Below, one piece after another: positions 40,401 through 50,436 of a stretch of DNA of 64,000 nt; positions within the stretch are counted from its first letter, which is position 1, and the number at the start of each line of letters is the position of its first letter. Made by a program: the position numbers and the translations under genes. The notes below the pieces were generated by a model. It ran no database searches. It was not told the DNA's origin and saw nothing but the letters and a program-made list of their open reading frames with translations. This stretch comes from Forficula auricularia (taxonomy: Eukaryota; Arthropoda; Insecta; Dermaptera; Forficulidae), in assembly GCA_024734495.1 (NCBI GenBank), contig JALMQS010000873.1, positions 124,001 through 188,000 of the forward strand, in the 5' to 3' direction.

Positions 40401-43400
40401 ATAAATATTTATTCTTAGCAAACACATATAGGCACAGATTGAAAATATTTCCTATTTAAATTTAAATATTTCCCTACAATAACTTATTAATTTAATCGAT
40501 GGACATAAATAATCAAAATAATAATAATAACTCCTACAGATATTTATTTTTATTTCCAATTATGAAGTTAGAAAATCATAAGATGGTGTCATCTATTAAA
40601 TCCGATGGAATATTTTTAATTAAATGTCAGAGGGGTTGTTTTTCACCAACCCCTCTGACATATAATTAAAAATATTCCATTCCATCGGATTTAATAGATG
40701 ACACCATCTTATGATTTTCTAGTAAATTTGAATCTATTACCATCGGCAAATTGAAATCTTTCATAATAATGAAGCTGTTGGAGCTTTTATTTTTGTCATT
40801 AATTTAATTAAGATTTTAATTTTTAATTAAATCACACATAATTAATTTTCTGTGATTTAACTAAAAATTTAAATCTTATTTATTCATTGGCCAACTAGAT
40901 TTGAAATATTTAGCTATTTATTTTATTTCGCTTTAAAGTTTTAAGCTTTTAACAATGCTTACGGTGGAATCCGAGAGGTGAACCGCGATTGGAATTAGGT
41001 GTACACCGTCTTTGGAATTATTTGGAATTTATTAGATAATCTATTGTCTTCTACTTGGAAGTGGAAGTAGGTGTACACGATTTTAGGTCGCGGTTCACCC
41101 CTCGATTATAACTAAACATTCATCCAGCGGACTACGCATTAAAAAACGTTAATATCAACAAAATTGTTTAATAAAAATAGGAACTTGTTACATGGCACAA
41201 TAGAATGGGTAAGTTGGAACTAAATAAGAACGAAATATTTAGGAAATACGATTTCACACAATTGCTACATATATCCACATTTGAAGGCATCAAATTTCAT
41301 TCTTGCATACTAGATGCTCTCCAAACGCAGAAAGAATGATTAAAATCGGTTCATAAACAAAACAGTTATGGGTGAACAAGGAACGTACATAACAAAAAAG
41401 GTCCAATACCAATAAAATTTAAATTTTTCGTCTAGATCTAATTAACCGACTTCAAAAAAGGAGGAGGTTCTCATTTCGATTGAATTTTTTTTTTTTTTTT
41501 TTGTGTATATGTTACCTGATATCTTGGCCAATTGTGAACCGATTTTGATGATTTTTTTTTGCATTGGGTTCAGTTTAGTTTCCGATTGGTAAAAATATAA
41601 ATTTCATTGGTATTGGACCTTTTTTGTTATGTTTGTTCAGGCATAACTTCTTTGTTTATGAACCGATTTAAATGATTATTTCTGCGTTTGGATCAGTATA
41701 ACTCCAAGATAGTCAAGATACCTAACTATTTATTTATTTTATGTATGTTCAGCGAGAACTTTTTGTCACGTGGACCGATTTCGATTGTTCTTTTTTTCAA
41801 GTTCTGATGATATGATCAATGACAAATAATCAAAATTATAATAAATAAAATCTTTTATAAAAAAAATCTTAAAACATTCATTCAAAACCCGCTAAAGTTT
41901 CGAGATAATTTCTCTATTTATGAATTGAATTTTATTATCATTTTCTGATTCATTCGCCCGCACGCTTTCTCTTACGAGATACATGCAAGGTATTATCTTG
42001 AAGTCACTATTAATAACATCAACTAAAAAGAGAAAATAAATACTAATTTTTTATAAAAAAAAATAAACACCGACTTCGTAAAAAACTAAATGCAAACAAA
42101 TAAAAATAATAAGAACTTCAAAATCAAATAAAGTGCACTAAACGGTATAAAATAATGATCTAATTTAGTTACAACTAAAACGACGAAATATTAACATGAA
42201 TTCACTTTTTGAAGTCGGTGCTAAACAAACTATATAAGCCAGCTTACCCGCTAAACGTGACTAAGTGGAGATCCGTCGAGTTCGATTCATAAAATGTATA
42301 TGTTTAGCACCGACTTCAAAAAGTGATTTCATGTTTAAATTTCGTCGTTAAGTTGTAACTAAATTGAGATCATTATTTTATACCTTTTAGTGCATTTTAT
42401 TTGCATTTTTGAGTTCTTATTATTTTATTTGTTGCATTTGAGTTTTTTTTGAAGTCGGTGTTATTTTTTTTTTAAAAAAAATTATTATTTTGAGTTATAT
42501 TGTTGCATACACGATTTAAAATGCTTTTTGCTTAATTTAAATCTATATCATTTTTTTTTGTAAAACTCTTGAAGCCAAATTTACCTCTGTTAATATTTTT
42601 TGCATGAACACAGCTATAAAAATAAATTCAAAATTTTCAATTTTATTTTTAATATTTTTAGCATCATTTCTATTATTTTTTTGTCTCTATATAATTTGAG
42701 TTAAAGACCTAATGTTATCGGTATATCGCACTTTAATGGCTACTAATGATAGTAGTAGTCCCGACCATCGGTTTGGATTAAGTTTCTTCAAAGTTACTTG
42801 TGATTCTCCTGTAAATTTGGAAAGTAGGTCCCATCTTTTTACGCTATTGCCAAAAAATGTATAAATTTCTTGAATTGTTGTAAAAAAATTTGCAATTTCT
42901 TTACATCCTTCTACTGCATCTTTAACGACGAGATTTAAATTGTGGCTGGCACAATGAATATATTCAGCATTTGGATAAATTTTTTGTTGCAATTCATTAT
43001 ATACCTCTTTCATCACATTAACCTCATCATACCCCTGACCAACATAACTTTCAATTCCTAAATAAATCTTTAAAGGGGCCCCCTAAAGCCGGGGGCCCGA
43101 AAGCGTTGCTTCCCTGTAGCTACGCCACTGAACACATTACTTATGGACTTGTGTTTGTTTTAACATCTTGTTGCACTGAAGGTTGATTGAACTAATTAAT
43201 AATACATTCTCCCGGATGCTTTTGTGACTGGGAGGTTGACACATGAAATTATGTTGCTTACAGGAATCCAGGAAATATCTTCTTTTGAGGGCCAGCGAGA
43301 AGACGGAGCAGGCCCGCGGGGATGCAGAAATTTAACTTTAATATCACCTTTATCTTCATGTTTTGATAAAACTAATCCAAAAATCCAGAAAAATTGAAGA

Positions 43401-46400
43401 CTGTGCAGAAGTTTTCATCAAAACTTACACGTTTTTTTGCGACTGAGTCTTCAGATTTGGGTTTAAAGTGGTGAAAACTACGTGTTCCAGGAAATTGCCA
43501 TGGCTTTGGAGAAACGATCCTCTAGTATTTGGAGTGCCTTTATCATTGTTTCTTTCTTAATCATTGTGAATTTTATATTTTTGTTTTGCAAAAATCAAAG
43601 AATTTTTGGGCATTATCAATAGCATCACCAGGACTACTTTGGAGACTTGCTTTTGTCGCTTGACAGTTCCACCAAAACCATCACAAGGTGACTTCCCATG
43701 GCTGATGGCAAAAAAAGACCATGTAGCTTTTAATTAATCCAAAGTCCTTTTCATGAAGGCACAGATTGATAAAGTTTTTACAGTTTTTATACTGTGCTGC
43801 ACATTCATCACTATAATAAGTCAAGCTTTTCAGCTATGGAAAACTTTTTTTTTCAAGTATTCAGCAACAACCTTTTGTGTTTAGGCTAAATGATTTGAAG
43901 TACTATATTAAAACAATGAAATATTTTTATATTTCCACTTTTTAAAGAACTAGAAATGTAGAAATAAACAATATCAAAACTGCTCATTTAGTCACATTCA
44001 GAATAAAACTAATAGAAGAAGGCCTATGCCTGTACTTTGGGAAGTTGGAGGGGGCATTCATGTTGGTAGTATTAATAGCCGAAATATTTTTGTAAACAAT
44101 GTATTAAAAATACTGGCAGTTATCCTGCTTCTTAATACTTTTAGGATTATATTAAAAAAAATACTTTGGTAACTGCTAGCGCCTTTTATCTTAAATCGCA
44201 TTTTAAAATTGTATGTTTTTTCTTCAAAAAAATTATGAAATCCAAGTTTGATCTTATATTTACTGCAGCAAATATGAAATCCAAGTTTGATTTTACTGCA
44301 TCAATTAAGTTACTAAATGCATTCTTACCTTATTCTGTATATTTTTGTGAACATTTTAGCGAAAATTCCACTGTGATAGGATGAAAATAAACCAAGTTAT
44401 GAATTTTTTTACTAAATCACTTGTCACAATCACTAAAAGCCTCGTAAACAACAGTAACGTATTTTTTAACAAATTTTAAAAATTAATAACTTAAAAAGTA
44501 TTTAAGATATCAAAATAAAATTTTAGATGGTTAATAAGGGTGGCCAATAGAACAAATAAAAAAATTTCATGACATTCTGAGACTGGGTTTCATGACCTGG
44601 GTGATTTGAAATGGATTGACCCCAATGCACACCAACCATTTTCAGCAAATCATTAACGATAATGAGTTTCATTGATTTCCCAAAGGTTTTTTTACTTTCA
44701 TTAACATAGCGAAATAGGAGCCCCCCAAATTTTTTATATGTTTATTTAAAACTACTGAGCTAGTTTAGTTTGGAAGTGTGGAAGCTGCCAATCATCGAAT
44801 AAAATGCTCAATGAAATAAAAAAATTAACGAACGTGAATTTAGGTCATTTATCAAGATTTTAACAGATATGTTTTTATATTGCATAATGACTTTCTCGGG
44901 AGTCGAACCTAGAACTAGAGACCATCACCTCCAAACATGCAACATATAAAGCATGTTTGCGGAGGTGATGGTCTCAAAAGATCTGACCAGTCGTCGGAAA
45001 GCGTACTAGTTCTTGGGTTCGACTCCCGAGGGGATAAGACCCTCCTACACATGCAATATATACATATCTATTAAAATCTTTGATAAAATACCTAAATTCA
45101 TGTTCGTAAAATTAATTGATTATATTCAAAAAATTCAATCTTTCTTTCTCAAATAGATACTCATTTCTTTACAAAAAAATTAAATTTTTAGAGTAGTATT
45201 TTCTTCAAATTACATTAATTTAAACAGAGGTCTGGGGGTAGTTCAATTTTCGAAGTTTCCACAACGAGTTCGCTAGAATTAAGGCATGAAATGTTAACTT
45301 GATATAGTTTATCCTTTAAACTCGATACTCCTTTTGTATTATATTTTTGATTGATGTTATGTAGTTTGTTTTAACTATCCATAAACGTTTATGTTATTTT
45401 ACGTTTTTTTTTTTAAATTATTAGAAATAAGATAAAATTATTTAATGATTTAGTGGGCAGGGCCGATTCCCGTTACTTTATTTTCTATTATTTTTCAGAA
45501 AGGTCGGAAAATTCTAACTTGCACCAGGGCACATGGTAAGGAACGGCCCTGCTCGTATATATTAATTAATCATTTCATATTTTAATTTTTTACTTTTATA
45601 TAATGAAAACAATCTCATCTTTGAATTTTAGATCACATGCACGGTCTTTCCGATCCAGAGTTCTTGAATCATATGAAAAAAACCGATTCATTTATATATT
45701 GTTCGATAATTTCTTCAAAAATTCTCGAGAATCTATATAAAGAAATTCAAAACAAAATCGTTCCACTTTCAATGGGAAGTCATATATTTGAATTTAAAAA
45801 AGAAAATCCTATTGAAGTCATCCTTATACCTGCGGGCCATTGTCCAGGATCTGTAAATGTAAATAAATCTTATAATTTTATATGAAAATTAACTAACAGA
45901 TTTCATTTTTTTAGGTTTTTATTTAAAACAAAAGAGAAAAATATTTTATTTACTGGAGATATTAGCATACCCTCCGACCAGCTTTGTAAAATCCCTTCAT
46001 TTTTTGATAAGAACAAAAATCTAATAAATTTTGACCTTGTGTATTTTGATAATACTTTCATGGATCTCAAATATCTTACATTTCCATCAAGAGATAAGAG
46101 TATAGATATGGTTCTTCAAATTTTTGATGAGTGGTTAAAAGATAGTAATTGCTTAATCCATTTAGAACCATCAGGTATGTCAATGCTGAATTAATTATTT
46201 TTTTATAATGATATTGATGCAAGAAGATAATCCATAAAGGTTTAACTTTTGTAGTTCCGGGTGGAGCTGAAATTTATTTATATTCATATATTTTTAGCTA
46301 AATTTGGAGCAGAATGTTTTTACAAACCCATATACTTGACTTTTGGCATGCCAATTTATGTCAATAGTAATTTGATAGATACTTTCAAACTGATTCCAGA

Positions 46401-49400
46401 TATTTCACGATATTTAACTAATGATAAAAAATCCACCAGAATTTTTATATGCCGCAAGGTAAGAATTTGTATATTAATCAAAAATATTTTATATTATCTT
46501 TTTTCAATATGTAAAATATAGGGAAACATATTATAATAATAAATAATTATATCATCCTTTCTGGTTCTCCACAAATTATCAAAAATGATTTTATTTATTT
46601 AAAGGGATTAATACAATCTATATGCAAAGAGAAGAGAAATTGCTATGCTAACAAGTTAAAATTATGTGCATTAAGTTTTACTAATTTAAAACATGAAAAC
46701 AAAGACTTGGCTTCATTTACACAACAAAATGTAAATAATAGCTGTATGTGAATTAAATTTTGATTTAAATAATTTTACCATAATTATATATATTTTCAGG
46801 TCAGAAATACAGATATCTATAAAATATTTTATAAGGTACTATTTCCTACTCATCTTTCTTGTAGTGAAATAGTTAAATTTCTAAATTTTCTTGACGCCAA
46901 AAAAATAGAGCCACTCGTAGTAAAACCGACCCAAACAAAACAAAAGGTAGGTTTCCTATTCATAAATCTATTCTTAATTGTTTTTTATATTGTCGAAACT
47001 TAAAATAAAAACTAAGAAAAAAATTATATTTAAAGGTAAATTACTTTCATTCGGTGGTTGTGTTTGGAGTTTGCTAAGGGCCAGTTGTATTTCGGTTGGT
47101 AAACTCTTTTTCAACGTTGACAAAGGGTAAAACCTTCTAATTCACCTTGTGGCCGGCGAAATGGCCAATCAGATGACAGGCACTTTCTGTCTGAATAGAA
47201 CCATCCTGTCAGGCACAAGGTGAATTCCCAAGGTTTTACCCTTTGTCAACGTCTAAAAAGAGTTGACCAACGGGCATACAACTGGCCCCAGAGGAGTTGT
47301 AAAACTTTTAAACGTTGACAAAGGGTAAACCCTTAAAATTAATTTTGCCCGATGGGACGTGGCTCTATCAGATGAAAGTGCCTGTCATCTGATTAGCCAT
47401 CCCACCGGGGACAGGGTGAATTTGAAGGTTTTACCCTTTGTCAACGTTTAAAAAGAGTTTAGCAACCCACATACAACTGGCCCTAAATGTTTTAAAAACC
47501 CTTTCAATGGAGGAGTGAATATGGACCAGTGGCGTAGCCAGAAAATTTTCATGTGTGGGGGGGGGGTGGGTTAATCCACAAAGCAAAATATTTAATGGAA
47601 ATTTTTTTTATTAAAACAAATAAATACTTCAACAAATTAAAAAAACAAAAAAATAAAAACAATTCTTTAATTAAACATAAGAAATATATTTAAAAAGCAG
47701 TCGTTTTTAATAAGAAACGGTATGTCGTTGCCGTCACTCATCCCATGAGTCCTGACCATGGCTACGTCTCTGATGTGGACTGTATGGAAACTTGTTTAGA
47801 CAGCTAGCATAATTACTTAATTAGCTCGGTGGAGATTGCTAGGTATAGGAATGGTGGGAGGTGTAATTATCACATACTACTAAAGGGCATTTGTGCCTGT
47901 CTCTGTTTATTTATACCTACCTACCTATGTATGTCCCCCCCCAGGAGGTCTGGTTGGGGTCCAGGGAAAAGGTGGGGTTAAGGGCGTTCGGGGTCCAGGT
48001 GTTGTGAGGTAGGTTTCCTGGGGTGGAGGGTGATCAGTGGGAGGGGAGAAGTTCCGTGGTTGAGGAGAGGTTCGGTGGGATGGCGAGTGGTTGGAAGATG
48101 TTTGGATGAGTGTTTAAATGACGGGGTCCAGGGGGCGAAGCTCCTTGGCTAGCAAGTGGCCCACCGAAGGCCTTGCACCTACTATAATAATAAGAGAAAA
48201 TTATTTAAGGATTTTGAAATTGATTTTCTCTTAGATTATGAATGATGGTAACTTTATGGAATTATTAATATCTTTTAAATAGGGATGAGAGATTTAGAGA
48301 AATTAAGAATTTGTGATTTTTGTATCTGCCGGTATTTAGAAAAGGCATACCTTAAAATTATGAAAACTCATTCATTCCTTATTAACGTACACTAAGAAAC
48401 AATTAGATATCTCATCTCTTTTGGAAAATATGGGATTCATGGGTTGACTGGCCATTTAGCTAGTAATATATATAAATTAGATATAGAATTCTCGAAATAG
48501 CCCAATCCGCCCTTTGTTTATTTTTGAATATCTGTAGGATAGTGACTTTGTATGTTACTGCTCGCCAAAATTTTTGAAAGGGATTCTTCCAAACTGATGC
48601 AAACCTGCCGAATACCACCACTACTTTCATTTACTCTTAAGTGAAAAAATAATCTACTCTTTAACTTTTTGATAAATACCTAAGTCACGTTTTTTAACTT
48701 TCGTACATTATTTGTTTATACAGTGTGCGGCACAGACAGTAACACATTTTAAACATTACATTTGACCTTGAAGAATTAAAACTACAAATTATTATTGGGA
48801 TACAATGTTTGAAATCAGGTCGTTTGAGTCAAGGAATAGAATGACGTGTTCTTTCAAACAATGTACACTAATGTACTAGTTCAAATTTTTCATAATTAAA
48901 TATAATGTTTAAAATGTCTCGCTGTTTCTACTGCACTTTTATGTTATTTTTGAAATAAGTTGTTTAGAAGCCAATGCAATTAAGTCTACTTTTGAAAAAT
49001 TTGCATATTCTAATCCAATAAAATTAAGTATATTCTTTTTAATCCAAAAGAATTTATTCCTTGCTTCGGCTTTTCCTCATTTTATTTCTTCTGAATATGT
49101 TTTATAATCCGGTTGGAATTTAAAAAACAAGAACGGTTTTTGTTTTATCGACTTGATCGCGTTGGCCTCTGCTCTTCAAATAATGCTATTTAAAAATCAT
49201 TATTTTAAAATACTATTATTTTCTTTTAGAGTTTTTAGAAAATACTTGCGCCTACAAAAAAATTATATAGTTTTAGATATTAGCCTTCTATCATTCAATA
49301 AAAAATGAGGAACAATTTTATATTGACAGACCTGCCTCCTTGAAAAAACAAAATTTTTCTGGAATAATTCAAGAAAAAAAAAGAAAAAAAATAGAAAATG

Positions 49401-49483
49401 ATTTTGTATATAAATTTCCAAAAAGAAATTTATCTTTTGATCCTGAAGAAATTCTCAATTCATATAGAGATTTTTTTAATTGA
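37362..49483 (+). CDS. DCLRE1C: Artemis/SNM1C-like nuclease (metallo-beta-lactamase + beta-CASP), 7 exons
   Basis: DNA end-processing nuclease of the SNM1/Pso2 family; vertebrate Artemis opens hairpins in NHEJ and V(D)J recombination. Exons: 37362-37470, 45632-45852, 45915-46174, 46298-46458, 46605-46730, 46800-46946, 49277-49483; about 409 residues. Visible residues: D17, HCHTDH with H33/H35/D37/H38 (the same numbering as human Artemis), AGHCPGS with H106, FTGD, YFDNTF with its Asp, and FPTHLSCSEI whose His fits the last metal-site His. The C-terminal regulatory region of vertebrate Artemis is absent; a Lys-rich end of about 68 residues replaces it. Exon 2 ends in phase 0 (TCT|GTAAAT) but exon 3 needs one base less (G|TTT TTA), so the canonical join is out of frame. 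SNM1A or SNM1B are less likely given the N-terminus. Confidence 0.88.
37956..38489. mobile_element. TIR element family 'AAGGTAGTTCTTT', copy C (uninterrupted)
   Basis: Runs from AACGAGGGTCTCTCGCGAC to GTGAAAGAACTACTTTA, about 534 bp, with all family landmarks and no insertion. It is therefore the reference for the insertions in copies A and B. Confidence 0.75.
38762..38983. repeat. 222-bp perfect fold-back element
   Basis: TAAAGGAGTGTAGTTTCACAG at the left and CTGTGAAACTACACTCCC at the right. The arms pair through CTCAATATATTTCGGATTATTAG to an AACTTTTTAATC centre near 38870. Each arm has CTGATGA-T-GGA..TCC-GAAATATATT. Confidence 0.85.
40265..40505. mobile_element. short copy of the CCAACSTTTCG fold-back family
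   Basis: AGCTTATGCAAGTATTTTTTAT, TTATGCCAACCTTTCGTC and TTGACTTCCTCAGGGCTC match 4590-4660, and the sequence closes with TCCCTACAATAACTTATTAAT. This copy lacks the large nested insertion. Confidence 0.75.
40572..40722. repeat. 151-bp palindrome
   Basis: AAATCATAAGATGGTGTCATC at the left and its complement GATGACACCATCTTATGATTT at the right. The pairing runs almost without a break to AACCCCTCTGAC and a GTTTTTCACC loop at about 40645. Confidence 0.85.
40974..41102. mobile_element. MITE 'AGGGGTGAACC', copy 2 (129 bp)
   Basis: GAGGTGAACCGCGATTGG to GGTCGCGGTTCACCCCT. Internal AGGTGTACACCGTCTTTGG and GATAATCTATTGTCTTCTAC are identical to the copy at 8322-8464. Confidence 0.85.
41315..41695. repeat. 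fold-back repeat 'GGTCCAATACCAATAAAA'
   Basis: CGCAGAAAGAATGATTAAAAT, GGTTCATAAACAAA and AGGTCCAATACCAA are inverted as TTGGTATTGGACCT, TTTGTTTATGAACCG and ATGATTATTTCTGCG. Spacer about 180 bp with a CCGACTTCAAAAAAGGAGG block common in arthropod genomes. Confidence 0.7.
42055..42470. repeat. fold-back 'ACCGACTTCAAAAAGTGA'
   Basis: Arms AACACCGACTTCGTAAAAAA...TTTTTGAAGTCGGTGCTAAAC and GTTTAGCACCGACTTCAAAA...GAAGTCGGTGTTA are inverted around a ~90-bp spacer containing CCCGCTAAACGTGAC. Confidence 0.75.
42687..43070 (-). pseudogene. hAT transposase fragment (ZMYM/52K repressor-like)
   Basis: GIESYVGQGYDEVNVMKEVY, then PNAEYIHCASHNLNLVVKDA, IQEIYTFFGNSVKRWDLL and TLKKLNPNRWSG. These are consecutive conserved blocks of hAT-like transposases (GQGYDGA.NM.G, HCAAHNLNLV, TRWS). 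The frame ends at 42687. Only the middle of the protein is present, next to a hAT terminal repeat. Confidence 0.8.
43070..43131 (-). mobile_element. hAT terminal repeat CAGTGGCGTAGCTAC
   Basis: On the minus strand CAGTGGCGTAGCTACAGGG followed by CCCCCGGCTTTAGGGGG. CAGTGGCGTAGC is a widespread hAT terminus, and a second example (CAGTGGCGTAGCCAG) starts at 47523. It directly abuts the transposase fragment, so the copy is an internal-deletion derivative. Confidence 0.65.
43200..43870 (-). pseudogene. decayed gene of a transposon-associated protein family (DECAAQYKN)
   Basis: Minus-strand pieces in order: KLDYYSDECAAQYKNCKNF, NLCLHEKDFGLIKSY, FFCHQPWEV and CDG-like GFGGTVKR remnants, AIDNAQKFFDFCK, AIPGTRSFHHFKPKSED, IKVKFLHPRGPAPSSRWPSK, DISWIPVSNI. 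I have seen this order (DGCA.QYKN, ATSHGKSPCDG.GGTVKR, GTRS.H.F.P, FMHP.GP...F.WP) in repeated arthropod proteins with transposon-like distribution, but cannot name the family. Stops and shifts interrupt it. Confidence 0.5.
44826..45118. repeat. fold-back containing a tRNA-like B-box
   Basis: Inverted arms: CGAACGTGAATTTAGGTCATT to CTCGGGAGTCGAACC on the left, GGTTCGACTCCCGAG to AATTCATGTTCGTAAAATT on the right. The inner hairpin AGACCATCACCTCC..GGAGGTGATGGTCTC surrounds GCATGTTT. GGTTCGACTCCCG resembles a pol III B-box, so this may be two inverted tRNA-derived SINEs. No cloverleaf could be drawn. Confidence 0.6.
45632..45852 (+). CDS. DCLRE1C: Artemis-like exon 2
   Basis: The acceptor TTTTAG|AT completes Asp37 of HCHTDHMHG. 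Ends LIPAGHCPGS at donor GTAAAT. An alternative donor six bases on (AAT|GTAAAT) is in the same phase. Confidence 0.87.
45915..46174 (+). CDS. DCLRE1C: Artemis-like exon 3
   Basis: FLFKTKEKNILFTGDIS, then LVYFDNTFMD and FPSRDKSID. Phase 1 donor GTATGT. The start phase does not match exon 2: one extra or two missing bases beside the T7-AGG-T5 acceptor. Confidence 0.85.
46298..46458 (+). CDS. DCLRE1C: Artemis-like exon 4
   Basis: AKFGAECFYKPIYLTFG through FICRK; donor GTAAGA, phase 0. It aligns with the beta-CASP segment. Human IHACRH corresponds to IFICRK here, so neither of its histidines is conserved. Confidence 0.85.
46605..46730 (+). CDS. DCLRE1C: Artemis-like exon 5
   Basis: GLIQSICKEKRNCYANKLKL to LASFTQQN; 42 codons, donor GTAAAT. 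A donor 14 bases further on would break the phase with exon 6. Confidence 0.75.
46800..46946 (+). CDS. DCLRE1C: Artemis-like exon 6
   Basis: VRNTDIYKIFYKVLFPTHLS, CSEIVKFLNFLDAKKIEPLV; matches the CFSFHSSYSEIKDFLSYL region of human Artemis. 49 codons, donor GTAGGT. Confidence 0.85.
47076..47488. mobile_element. two adjacent MITEs of the AGGGCCAGTTGTAT family
   Basis: Copy 2 (47076-47287) and copy 3 (47290-47488) abut almost directly in tandem. Each has the CAACGTTGACAAAGGGTAAA block, the inverse TTTACCCTTTGTCAACG block and ACAACTGGCCC end. They lie in intron 6 of the Artemis-like gene. Confidence 0.8.
47523..48190. other. G-rich repeat-derived intron sequence
   Basis: Starts with a hAT-like end CAGTGGCGTAGCCAG and a G-run. 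The 47930-48140 part is strongly G-rich (GGGGTCCAGG repeats). No coding sequence. Possibly G-quadruplex-prone on the plus strand. Confidence 0.45.
49277..49483 (+). CDS. DCLRE1C: Artemis-like terminal exon (tentative)
   Basis: In-phase frame ILAFYHSIKNEEQFYID..., then EKKRKKIEND, ending FDPEEILNSYRDFFN and TGA. The acceptor TTTTAG at 49276 has a weak pyrimidine tract. An alternative at 49228 reads VFRKYLRLQKN in another phase and stops earlier. Separated from exon 6 by 2.3 kb of MITE-rich intron. Confidence 0.55.
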   Translation: MLAFYHSIKNEEQFYIDRPASLKKQNFSGIIQEKKRKKIENDFVYKFPKRNLSFDPEEILNSYRDFFN

Positions 49484-49509
49484 TATCAATTGAAGCAACA
49501 ATAACGCTA

Positions 49510-49780
49510 CTGGACCTACCAAGCGAATTCTACTTCAGGCAGTAATTTCCAACATGCTTCGCTATTAAAATGGAAAAGCCGGACCACTTCATTCTCCAAT
49601 ACGTTTGTCGCCATGTCTTCAAGGAACTTGAACTCTCCCAGCCTCCGTCTTTAATATGGTACATGGGTCTTTCAAGATACATAGAAGCTGCATTAAAAAA
49701 AACAGTGCCATTATATTGCTGACACCTTCTGGGATATAAGAGTGTGGTACTGGACTCAAAGGGCGGCAATCAAAATAAAT
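49510..49780 (-). repeat. LINE-associated repeat, inverted copy of 30440-30560
   Basis: The minus strand has GACGGAGGCTGGGAGAGTTC, AGTTCCTTGAAGACATGG and GAATGAAGTGGTCCGGC, matching 30446-30515. It begins 27 bp after the stop codon of the Artemis-like gene, so it probably lies in the 3' UTR or just beyond it. Confidence 0.6.
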
Positions 49781-50436
49781 CGAGTTTGTATTTACTCCTA
49801 GAAAAAATTGTGTAGAACTCTTAGCCAGACCAATTCGGCAGAGTTATATACTAGTACATATTGTTTAATACGTATTATCGATGTAGTAATTCTGTTTTTC
49901 ATTTAAAAGATTATGTTTTGCCGAGAGTAAAATAGTTGTTGATCATCATCAATATTTTAATTAGAAATGTTTTATCTTTATTTCTTATCGGTTTGTTATG
50001 TGACTATAATAACTAAACAAATTTTCTTTATTCAATCGGGTAATTTAACCCATAACACATTTCTAATTAAAAGACTGATAATGAAGGCCAAACATTTGAA
50101 ACAATAGCCTCAAACAAATAAATCATACTTATTCCATAACAAGGGACCCGCTTCAGGTTTCGGACCCCAGGCCCGAAATATATATATACTATATATGGTA
50201 TAAACAAGACCATAAAAAGAAAATTTTTTCAAACGGGATTAGCACCTGCAAGGGGGTCCAAGTGCACCTGTGGGGCCCGCACGTCAATGTTTTTTTAAGG
50301 GGTATGTTTAAAAAAATGCGAGGTGTGACCAATTTTTCCACTTCATAAAAAAACACATACTTATTCCATAATAAGGGGCCCGCTTCAGATTTCGGACCCC
50401 GGACCGGAAATTTCATGTGGGAGCCTTGGGTTAGCA

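Larger units (their letters stand above)
39137..44592. mobile_element. 5.5-kb region bounded by ~390-bp inverted repeats
   Basis: The left repeat 39137-39495 and right repeat 44206-44592 are inverted copies (GAAACCCATGG.CTCAGAATG, CCACCCTTATTAACCAT, TTTTAAAATTTG, AGCCTCG.AAAC.., GATCAAACTTGGATTTCAT). Between them are decayed genes on the minus strand (43200-43870; 42687-43070) and several MITEs. Either a large TIR transposon eroded by later insertions or two separate inverted insertions. All in intron 1 of the Artemis-like gene. Confidence 0.55.

Noticed and set aside
44990..45050. Possible tRNA gene around GGTTCGACTCCCG
   Set aside because: Only the T-loop/B-box-like part is present; no acceptor stem or anticodon arm, and the same sequence is inverted in the partner arm.
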